A DNA stretch of 64,000 nt, taken from contig NZ_JAPIVQ010000002.1 of assembly GCF_026239675.1 (NCBI RefSeq), positions 124,001 to 188,000 of the forward strand, given 5' to 3'. The position numbers were made by a program, and so were the translations under genes. The stretch is from Pedobacter sp. PLR. GTDB lineage: Bacteria > Bacteroidota > Bacteroidia > Sphingobacteriales > Sphingobacteriaceae. Positions 54,255-61,566 of this stretch are shown one piece after another; within the stretch, counting starts at the first letter, position 1; each line of letters begins with the position of its first letter. Under the pieces are notes generated by a model. The model ran no database searches. It saw only the letters and a list, made by a program, of their open reading frames with translations, and was not told where the DNA came from.

Positions 54255-55319
54255 TTATTTGTTAACGTTTAATATCTTTTGGGCAAGGTCTTCCCAACGG
54301 TAATACTGGAAGGTCTTATCATCGCTCATCGCGACAAATAAACCATGTTGAAAATCTTTATTTAAAGGACGGGAATAAGTTTCAGAACCATCGCTGTTGT
54401 TTGTCGATACCGGAATGCTGGTGATCAATACATGGTTATGCGGGCCCGATTTACCTTCCCTGTTGAACACCTGGAAATGGTTTGCCGCCTGATCTGATAC
54501 CAGAATATATCCTGTAGAATCGGAGGTTTTGTAAATGCTGATACCTTCATTGTCTTCTTTAAAGCCGGTTGTAGCAAATAAAGCCAGTTCCTCATTTCCT
54601 TTCGCAGGATCTGCATGGTACTTTCTTACGCCAAACTGTTCATCAGAATAGTAGATATAACCCAGCTCATTGTCCACCGCAATGGCTTCAATTTCTTTTT
54701 TTCCACTATACTTACCGAACTTTCTCTTTAAGCTGGCTTTTAGTTTTCCTGTGCCATCATCTTCCAGCAAATACTGCCATAAATAATTATCCGCCGGGCC
54801 ATTCTTACGGCCAACAATTGCATATATCTGTCCCTGAGGATCGGTGTACATGGCAATTCCCATCAGGTCGCGGTACATCTCTTTATCTTCTCCTTCAAAC
54901 ATAGCCAAACCACCATTGTCGATAGGTTTCATATCCGGTAAAGAGAATATACGAAGCTTATGTGTCATTCTTTCCGTCGTTACGGCGATGTCTGTTTTTT
55001 TTCCACCCAGGTTTAATCCATAAGCAACATCCACATTATTAGGTCTTTTTAAGCCTTTTACCACTTTGTCTTTGATCACTTTTCCTTGTAAATCGTAGAC
55101 ATAAAGGCCACCGTTTTCGTCTTTATCGGTGCCAATCACTAAGGATTTCGAGGAATCTGCAGGGTTTACCCAAATGGCAGGATCGTCTGAATCAAATTGT
55201 ACCGGATCAGAAGTGTAAAGTGGCTTTATTGCTGCCGGGTCTTTCTGTACAGAGGAGCAGGAAACATGGAGGGTAAGGAGTAAAGCGGAAACAGAAAGGA
55301 TGAAATTCGGTTTATTCAT
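54255..55319 (-). CDS. Beta-propeller phytase (3-phytase) lipoprotein
   Basis: Releases phosphate from phytate, acting at the cell envelope. The signal ends HVSC with Cys21 lipidated. The BPP fold is seen in VQFDSDDPAIWVNP, GTDKDENGGLYVYDLQGK, RPNNVDVAYGL, IEAIAVDNELGYIYYSDEQFGVRKY and KEDNEGISIY, which include calcium-binding acidic residues. The length of 354 is normal. It is last in a three-gene run with a beta-helix lipoprotein (56-base gap) and a TonB receptor. Beta-propeller phytases in Gram-negative bacteria often lie next to TonB receptors. Confidence 0.92.
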   Translation of the reverse strand: MNKPNFILSVSALLLTLHVSCSSVQKDPAAIKPLYTSDPVQFDSDDPAIWVNPADSSKSLVIGTDKDENGGLYVYDLQGKVIKDKVVKGLKRPNNVDVAYGLNLGGKKTDIAVTTERMTHKLRIFSLPDMKPIDNGGLAMFEGEDKEMYRDLMGIAMYTDPQGQIYAIVGRKNGPADNYLWQYLLEDDGTGKLKASLKRKFGKYSGKKEIEAIAVDNELGYIYYSDEQFGVRKYHADPAKGNEELALFATTGFKEDNEGISIYKTSDSTGYILVSDQAANHFQVFNREGKSGPHNHVLITSIPVSTNNSDGSETYSRPLNKDFQHGLFVAMSDDKTFQYYRWEDLAQKILNVNK

Positions 55320-55375
55320 TATAATTTAATTAGTATTTAAAAATCAGGTTTTTAATAAATCAGGTTTTTCTAAGA

Positions 55376-56629
55376 TTAGTTGGTACCGTAAGCACCGATA
55401 TAGTTTGCAGGAGCTGGTGAGGTATATACGTTTCCATTCAAGGTTAATCCTGCGGTATGGTTGCGGAAAAAGTCAGTTTTTCCTTTGCCGGTTGCAGGAG
55501 ATCCCGGGTTCAGGTGGAAATCCCAGGAAGTATTGAAAACAGGGTTGTCGACCGGATTAGTTACCGGATAGTTCAGGAACTTCGGATCATTTGATCCGGC
55601 GGTTTTTCCAATGATATCATTAGTGCCGGCAACAATATCTTTTGACGGTTGAAACTGATCCGTTGTCAACTGACTCTCGCCATAATACAGGTTGTTCCCA
55701 ATTAAAGAACGGGCATCTTCCGGATTTTTAGTATCTCGTTTGATCCCAAATCGCGTATTGGCGAAAAGGTTGTTCATCAGGTTTACCCTTACGGTAGCTT
55801 CTATCCATATAGAGCCTCCTTTAGCAGTAGGTCTGCGCCATCCCGTGTTGATGAAAGTATTGTTGTAAGCCACGACGAAAGTCTGCGGATTTCTGTCGCC
55901 GCTGTTAGAAAGCTTTAAAGCGTTGGTATTGGTGCTGTAAACCAGATTATAGGCCACATCAGCAAGACATCCCGATTTCAGGTTGATCGCCTCACCACCA
56001 GTCAGGCCCGTGGTATAAAACTGATTGTTCGAGAAAATGATCTTTCCACCTTCAATGTAGGTGCAGTCCTCCTGTAAGTTTCTGAAAATACTATTGGTTA
56101 CGACTAGCTTTCCATTCACATTAGAGAACCAGATTGCCGGTAAGTTCTCACCGCTTTTCGCTTTATAAAGGCTCAGTTTTACGGAAGTAGAAGCGTCAGT
56201 GGTAGTCGAGCCCGCATATTCTATAATCGTGTGGTTCAAGAGCAATTCTGCACAGCTGGGTGCAGCCAGAATACCACCCCATAACCTGCCGAATTTGTTC
56301 TTTTCAGTTCTGGAGCCCTCAGGAATGGTAAACCTGATCGGGAATTCTGCGCTACCTTCGGCATACAGGTTTCCTTTAACAATGATTTCAGGTTTAGCAA
56401 GGGTATCCATAATCACGGTTACACCTTCTTCAATAGTCAGGGATTGCCCCTCAGGAATAATGATATCTCCTTTAATGATTTGCGTGCTTCCTCTTTTCCA
56501 TATGCCGGAAACTTCGCCAATGGCAGAGCCGTTTCCTGTATCCGGATCTACATCGCTATTGGCTTTTTTGCAGCTGCTGAATCCGACTAACAATACCGTC
56601 AGGCCCATCAATATTTTTGTTGCTTTCAT
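55376..56629 (-). CDS. Right-handed beta-helix lipoprotein
   Basis: A 417-residue lipoprotein; the signal ends GFSSC with Cys20 lipidated, and acidic residues follow (KKANSDVDPDTG), as in surface-export signals of Bacteroidetes lipoproteins. The body has repeated short strands and turns of a parallel beta-helix: ITIEEGVTVIMD-like (LTIEEGVTVIMD), IIVKGNLYAEG, LVVTNSIFRN, VAYNNTFINTG and LMNNLFANTRFG. The fold is shared with polysaccharide lyases and with binding proteins, and no lyase residues are evident. It lies between phytase and receptor, so a role in binding or processing the same substrate is likely, but is inferred. Confidence 0.82.
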   Translation of the reverse strand: MKATKILMGLTVLLVGFSSCKKANSDVDPDTGNGSAIGEVSGIWKRGSTQIIKGDIIIPEGQSLTIEEGVTVIMDTLAKPEIIVKGNLYAEGSAEFPIRFTIPEGSRTEKNKFGRLWGGILAAPSCAELLLNHTIIEYAGSTTTDASTSVKLSLYKAKSGENLPAIWFSNVNGKLVVTNSIFRNLQEDCTYIEGGKIIFSNNQFYTTGLTGGEAINLKSGCLADVAYNLVYSTNTNALKLSNSGDRNPQTFVVAYNNTFINTGWRRPTAKGGSIWIEATVRVNLMNNLFANTRFGIKRDTKNPEDARSLIGNNLYYGESQLTTDQFQPSKDIVAGTNDIIGKTAGSNDPKFLNYPVTNPVDNPVFNTSWDFHLNPGSPATGKGKTDFFRNHTAGLTLNGNVYTSPAPANYIGAYGTN

Positions 56630-56647
56630 CTTGATCTGTATTTTATG

Positions 56648-56723
56648 AAATGGTCAAATGATATATTCAAATGTTATTTAAATGACCTTTGTGTTTGTAA
56701 AATGGTCAATTGTGTTTGTGAAA
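56648..56723. repeat. Repeat cluster between receptor and beta-helix genes
   Basis: AAATGGTCAA occurs at 56648-56657 and again at 56700-56709. A 14-base unit TTGTGTTTGT-A/G-AAA occurs at 56689-56702 and 56710-56723, 21 bases apart (13 of 14 match). All lie in the 99-base gap before the beta-helix gene on the minus strand, where an internal promoter or processing site might be. Confidence 0.45.
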
Positions 56724-56728
56724 CCTGC

Positions 56729-59503
56729 TTATAATTTATAGCGTACACCCAATAAATAAGTCTGCTTATAATGGTCGTTACGGATTAAAGTTTTGCCGTC
56801 ATATTCTGTTCCGGTGTTGCCATTGGCTTCCGTATTGGTGCCTTTGATGAACAACTTTAACGGCGTATTCAACAGGTTACCCGCTTTCACAAATACACTC
56901 AGGTTGTTTTTAAACTTTTTCTCTGCGGAAGCATCCATCTGGATAAAACCTTGTTGCCACAGGTCGTTGTCTAAGAACTGAGAAACGGTATTGATCCTCG
57001 GACCGGTATAAGAACCAGCTAACTGCGCATCCCAGCCACTTTTGCTGTCTTTGAAAAGCAGAGAAAGGTTGGCAATATGTGCCGACTGACCAAATAAAGG
57101 CCTGCTTTGATCCACTAAAATTGGCTTTAAGTCGCCATTTTCATCACGTAATCTCGATGTTTTAGGCGTGGTGATTTTAGAATGGGTGTAGGTGTAATTG
57201 GCTTTAAACCCAAATTTGTGAATAAACCTGATGTAATCTACCTCCAGTCCGTAGTTCTTCGCATTACCGAAATTCCCCGGCATATAATAGGTGTCCTGCG
57301 GACGGATAGGGTCTGGCTGAAAGCTATATTCTATCGGGTTTTCAATGTTTTTATAAAATGCCCCTACCATCAACTGATCCGTACTGTTTGGAAACAACTC
57401 ATAACGAATGTCGAAATTGTCAGCAATAGCACGTTTCAAATCAGGATTTCCTCTTTCTTTATAGTCATCCTGAACTACTCCGATTCCAGGAACCAGTTCA
57501 TAGAAACCAGGACGGTTTAAAGAGCGGAAATAAGAAGCACGAAGGGCCTGATGGGTACTTAGCTTATATTTTAAATTCATGGCTGGCAACAGATCAGTAT
57601 AGACTTGTTTGCCATCCGGGCGAGGCTGTGCACCTGGAAACAACATCAGGTAGCGCTGATCAGTATGCTCCATACGCAGACCACCAATTACCTGTAGGTC
57701 TTTTACCGTAAAGTTGAACATCCCGTAAGCTGCGGCCAGCTTTTCAGCTGCATCATAAGTAAGGGAATTGTCTACAGCTCCTGTTGGGTTTTTAACTGTC
57801 CAGGCAATTTCCGTATAGTTGTTAAAATCCCTGCCAAATAAGGTGTTCGGATTGGCGGCAGTCAGCGTATATTGATTGAAGAAGCTGCTGCGTTGTTTAT
57901 CACGGTACATTCCTCCGGCGCTGAATAAGACGTTTATCCCGCCAATAGGCCGGGTATAATCAATGTCCAGGTAGCCTGCTTTATCTTCTTCGGTACTGCG
58001 TTCCCAACGGCGTGTATGTGCATCGCCAATAGCGGGAACAAAGGTGCGGCGGTCTGCAAAGTTTTCGCGGACTCCTAAGATATTGATGGTACTTTGATCC
58101 GGGACCTCATTTTTTGCTGCAGAATATACTGCCGACCAGCGAACTTTTAATCTTTCAGGGATCAGCTGATGATCACCTTGTAAAGTCGTGTTATAGATCT
58201 GTTGTTCCGTAAAGCGGGAGCGGGTAGCATAGTTCAGCTTGGCATTTCCCTTTTCAGGGTCGTACTCCGTACTGAAATCCGTTACTTTAGAATCACGCAG
58301 TTGTAAGCTGTTCAAATCAACATATGCATTGTACAAACTCAGCTTATGGTTCTTATTGAAGGTGTAATCCAACTTAGCATGGGCACCATAACGCTTTTGC
58401 TGCTCAGAATATTGTCTTTCATCCTTACTCATAATGGTACCAACCTTATTGGCAGCCGCTACTACACTGGAATTGTAAAAGGTACTATTGCTGCCTCTGT
58501 AAGTATTCTGGTAACTTCCGGCTAGTAAAACACCTAGTTTATTGTCCAGAAAACGTTGTCCTATGGATAAACCACCCACTACATTTGGTGCCGGATGTTT
58601 GGTTTTATAATCCACCATTCCTGTAGGGAAATCCAGAGGCGTAGCTTTGTAATCTTTCCCATGTTGTTCATATGGAGATTTGCTGTTGATGCCGCTATGG
58701 TCAAAAGAAGTAAAGCCGCGATCCATAAACATCTGGCTATAACCAGTTGCCAGATTGGCATTGATTTTTAATTTATCTGGTGCATCTTTCATCACCATAT
58801 TGATGACACCACCAATGGCATCACCCTCCATATTTGGGGTCAGTGTTTTAGAAACTTCTAATCTTTCCAGCAATTCCGCAGGGAAAATGTCTAAGGGTAC
58901 ATAGCGGTATTTGTTATCCGGACTAGGGATTTTTATACCATTCACCAGGGTGTAATTGTAACGTTTATCCATACCGCGAAGGATCGCATACTGACCATCG
59001 CCACTATTGCTTCTTTCTACGGATACGCCGGATACACGTTGAATTACATTGGCAACGGTTAGATCCGGCGAGATTTCCATGGCTCTGCCGGAAACTACAT
59101 TCACCAGCTGCAAGGCTTTTTGTTCAATCCTTCTGGCTGTTTTTTCAGAAGAACCGTCTCCCTTTGCAGAAATAGAAACTTCACTCAATGCATTGGCATT
59201 CGTTTCTGCCAGGTAAATCTTTAGTACCGGATTGTCTTCTTTCAGAATGATCACCTGCTTAAGTAAGGTTTTGTACATTAAGTACGATACCTTTAAGTTA
59301 TAGGTACCTGCGGCAGGGTGTTTGATCTCAAATGATCCATCCAGGCCGGTTAAAACCACAAGTTTTGTGTTTTCCAGTTGCACAGAGGCGCCTATCATTG
59401 CTTCTCCGGTTTTCTGGTCATAAACATAACCTTTCAGGCTCGTGGCATGAGCGACAGTAATGCTAAATAATAGGCAAAAAAGAACGGGTAATAGTGTCTT
59501 CAT
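56729..59503 (-). CDS. TonB-dependent receptor of the phytase locus
   Basis: A 924-residue outer-membrane transporter with signal peptide 1-20, carboxypeptidase-like domain about 23-95, plug about 130-240 (NVIQRVSGVSVERSNSGDGQYAILRGMDKRYNYTLVNG) and barrel to the terminal YLLGVYKL-like end (TYLLGVRYKL). No STN domain, so it does not signal through FecR. It is first in the receptor, beta-helix, phytase run (99- and 56-base gaps). By analogy it may import phytate breakdown products or another organophosphate. Substrate is inferred from the neighbours. Confidence 0.93.
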   Translation of the reverse strand: MKTLLPVLFCLLFSITVAHATSLKGYVYDQKTGEAMIGASVQLENTKLVVLTGLDGSFEIKHPAAGTYNLKVSYLMYKTLLKQVIILKEDNPVLKIYLAETNANALSEVSISAKGDGSSEKTARRIEQKALQLVNVVSGRAMEISPDLTVANVIQRVSGVSVERSNSGDGQYAILRGMDKRYNYTLVNGIKIPSPDNKYRYVPLDIFPAELLERLEVSKTLTPNMEGDAIGGVINMVMKDAPDKLKINANLATGYSQMFMDRGFTSFDHSGINSKSPYEQHGKDYKATPLDFPTGMVDYKTKHPAPNVVGGLSIGQRFLDNKLGVLLAGSYQNTYRGSNSTFYNSSVVAAANKVGTIMSKDERQYSEQQKRYGAHAKLDYTFNKNHKLSLYNAYVDLNSLQLRDSKVTDFSTEYDPEKGNAKLNYATRSRFTEQQIYNTTLQGDHQLIPERLKVRWSAVYSAAKNEVPDQSTINILGVRENFADRRTFVPAIGDAHTRRWERSTEEDKAGYLDIDYTRPIGGINVLFSAGGMYRDKQRSSFFNQYTLTAANPNTLFGRDFNNYTEIAWTVKNPTGAVDNSLTYDAAEKLAAAYGMFNFTVKDLQVIGGLRMEHTDQRYLMLFPGAQPRPDGKQVYTDLLPAMNLKYKLSTHQALRASYFRSLNRPGFYELVPGIGVVQDDYKERGNPDLKRAIADNFDIRYELFPNSTDQLMVGAFYKNIENPIEYSFQPDPIRPQDTYYMPGNFGNAKNYGLEVDYIRFIHKFGFKANYTYTHSKITTPKTSRLRDENGDLKPILVDQSRPLFGQSAHIANLSLLFKDSKSGWDAQLAGSYTGPRINTVSQFLDNDLWQQGFIQMDASAEKKFKNNLSVFVKAGNLLNTPLKLFIKGTNTEANGNTGTEYDGKTLIRNDHYKQTYLLGVRYKL

Positions 59504-59612
59504 TTTCTGATTAATTTTGTTGTGGGTTGTTTTTTACGGTGGTGATTTGTTTGTATTTGCTAACGTTCCTCAAATGTGAATACTGGACAGCTGGCATGGA
59601 AATTATGACCGT

Positions 59613-59664
59613 AAACAAAATGTATACAGCGTTACAGCCGGGAGAAACAAAACGCATACAGCGT
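59613..59664. repeat. Pair of 20-bp direct repeats upstream of the receptor-phytase operon
   Basis: AAACAAAA-TGT-ATACAGCGT (59613-59632) and AAACAAAA-CGC-ATACAGCGT (59645-59664) agree at 18 of 20 bases and start 32 bases apart, three helical turns. They lie 110-161 bases upstream of the receptor start. The first copy is followed by TACAG, which repeats part of the unit. They look like sites for a direct-repeat-binding regulator, such as a Pho-type one. The match to any known box is not established. Confidence 0.6.
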
Positions 59665-59736
59665 GAACACAGATTCTTTAATTGATTGATAGTAAGCTGT
59701 TTTTGTGTAACAAGAAACGCCATTACCATTTGATTA

Positions 59737-59776
59737 GCGTAATGTTAACAAATTGTTAACCAGTAGTTTTACGCTG
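59737..59776. repeat. Nested palindrome after the regulator gene
   Basis: Inner repeat GTTAACAA-A-TTGTTAAC (59745-59761, 8-bp arms, one-base centre) inside an outer repeat AGCGTAA/TTACGCT (59737-59743 and 59770-59776). It starts eight bases after the regulator's stop on the minus strand and lies 240 bases upstream of the receptor. No T-run follows, so it may be an operator rather than a terminator. Confidence 0.5.
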
Positions 59777-59783
59777 AAAACCA

Positions 59784-61394
59784 TTATAAAGTCTGAATAA
59801 AAGTGCTCAGGTTTTCTCCTTGCGGAAGGTTCAGTTTCTTCCTCAAACGGTACCTTGCCACGCGTAAACTGTCTTGAGAAATGCCAAAAAGAACGGCCAT
59901 ATCTTTTGAGCTCAGGTTCATTTTAATCAGCGCTACCAAACGAATATCATTCGCAGTAAGGTCATCACAATGTGCTTTCAGATGGTCGAAAAATGTCTGG
60001 TGAATCTGTTCAAACATCCGGCTGAAATCTTTCCAGTGCTGATCCTGATTGATGTTCTGGTTGATGCGCTGAATCAATTGCTGTAAGGCCTTTTTCTGGT
60101 CTCTTTTATCATCTTTTACCAATGCCTCGATGGTGCTGCGAAGCTCTTCTAAAAACTGATTGCTTTGAATGGTATGAAGGGTGGTGCTGGTGAGTTCTTT
60201 ACTTTTCAGTTCTAAGGCATCTTTGATAGCCTCGTTTTGTGTTTCAAATAACCGCTGGTTTTGCTCGTTGAGTTGTTGCTCATTTCGCAGTTTCAGGCGC
60301 TGTCTGCTGATCACACTAGCGGCCAGGCAAAGAAGTAGGATGATGATGAGGATGGTGGCGAGAAGTAAAATCCTGTCTGCGGATTTCTCCTGTTCAAACT
60401 GCGCAATGGCATCGTCCTTCTGCTGGATTTCGAATAGCGTTTGCAGTAATGCCAACTGCTTGTTATTGTCCTCGGTAAATATTTTAAGAAAGATATCGCG
60501 GCCCAGTTCGCTATAGCGGTAAGCGCTGTCGTAACGCTTCATCAGGTCGAAAGTCTTGGAAAGGTCACGGTAAGCGCTGCTCAGCTGATATTGGTCGTTC
60601 ATGGCCTTAGCCATACTTTCAGCCTTCCTGGTGTAGTTTAAAGCCTCCGGATAGCGCCCTGTCTTGCGGTAAACATCACCCATGTTGTTGATGATCTCAA
60701 TCTGACCGTGTAGGTTCTTTGCAGCGGCATTCCTTTCCAGTGCCAGCGTATAATATTTCAATGCGGAATCTAAATGAAGCTTGTCTTCATAAATACTACC
60801 GATGTTTTCATAGATCTTTGCGATCCCTGTCTGATCTTTTTCTTTATGATAAGCCGTTAAGGCCAGTTGCTGGTATTTTGTGGCTGCGGGATAATCCAGT
60901 GTTTTCTCATAAGTCTGCCCGATCAGGCCATAAGATTCCGCTACGCCTTTAGTATCTCCGGATTGCTGATACAGTTTTAAGGCCTCCTGAAACTTCTCCA
61001 GTGCAATGCGGTATTGTCGCACATAGTAATAAGTTTCCCCGATCTTATTCAGGTTTCCGGCAAGCTGGTGAAGCTCATTTTCCTGGCGGAAAATCTTATC
61101 TGCTTTATAATAATAATTGATGGCCTGTGTATAGGCGGCCTGGAAGTAAAACAGGGATCCGATCTGCTGATAACATAAACCGGCGGTCAGGAAATCTTCT
61201 TTTTTTAAGGCCTCTTTTAAGGTCTGCTTGAGCTGCAAAAAAGCGGTGTTTGGTGATTTATGAATCAGGGTATCTACCCGGGGGGATATCGGTTTTTGGG
61301 GTTCCCCTGCAAATGTAGGAAAGACGTAAAATAAGACAAAACATAGTGCTATGCCTGTCAGGTTGCGGAATGCTAAGGTAGTATGTTGTTTCAC
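59784..61394 (-). CDS. Membrane-tethered TPR/HTH transcriptional regulator
   Basis: A 536-residue protein. Signal or first helix at about 12-30, TPR repeats at about 70-320, a second helix at 341-363, a coiled segment (about 365-450) and a C-terminal HTH (about 478-520, with LTANDIRLVALIKMNLSSKDMAVLFGISQDSLRVARYRLRKKLNL). This is the known Bacteroidetes layout: a periplasmic TPR sensor and a cytoplasmic LuxR-type DNA-binding domain in one chain, with no kinase. It lies 280 bases upstream of the receptor-phytase operon on the same strand, so it probably controls it. The signal is unknown. Confidence 0.85.
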   Translation of the reverse strand: MKQHTTLAFRNLTGIALCFVLFYVFPTFAGEPQKPISPRVDTLIHKSPNTAFLQLKQTLKEALKKEDFLTAGLCYQQIGSLFYFQAAYTQAINYYYKADKIFRQENELHQLAGNLNKIGETYYYVRQYRIALEKFQEALKLYQQSGDTKGVAESYGLIGQTYEKTLDYPAATKYQQLALTAYHKEKDQTGIAKIYENIGSIYEDKLHLDSALKYYTLALERNAAAKNLHGQIEIINNMGDVYRKTGRYPEALNYTRKAESMAKAMNDQYQLSSAYRDLSKTFDLMKRYDSAYRYSELGRDIFLKIFTEDNNKQLALLQTLFEIQQKDDAIAQFEQEKSADRILLLATILIIILLLCLAASVISRQRLKLRNEQQLNEQNQRLFETQNEAIKDALELKSKELTSTTLHTIQSNQFLEELRSTIEALVKDDKRDQKKALQQLIQRINQNINQDQHWKDFSRMFEQIHQTFFDHLKAHCDDLTANDIRLVALIKMNLSSKDMAVLFGISQDSLRVARYRLRKKLNLPQGENLSTFIQTL

Positions 61395-61491
61395 ATCCTA
61401 AAATTACCGGGCCTGATGTTAAGCTATTGTTAAATGAGGCCTGATGGGGAGCCTTGATTTTACAGTGCTGGCCAGCGGAAAAATGAGGCAT

Positions 61492-61531
61492 AAAAAAGAC
61501 CCTGAACATTTTATTGCTCAGGGTCTTTTTT
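61492..61531 (-). terminator. Terminator of the S9 peptidase gene
   Basis: A 14-bp perfect stem (61492-61505 with 61518-61531; arm AAAAAAGACCCTGA), loop of twelve bases, followed on the minus strand by a T-run. 36 bases after the peptidase stop. Confidence 0.92.
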
Positions 61532-61566
61532 AGTTCAATTACGCTTATAAAACGTGTGTATGTAAC

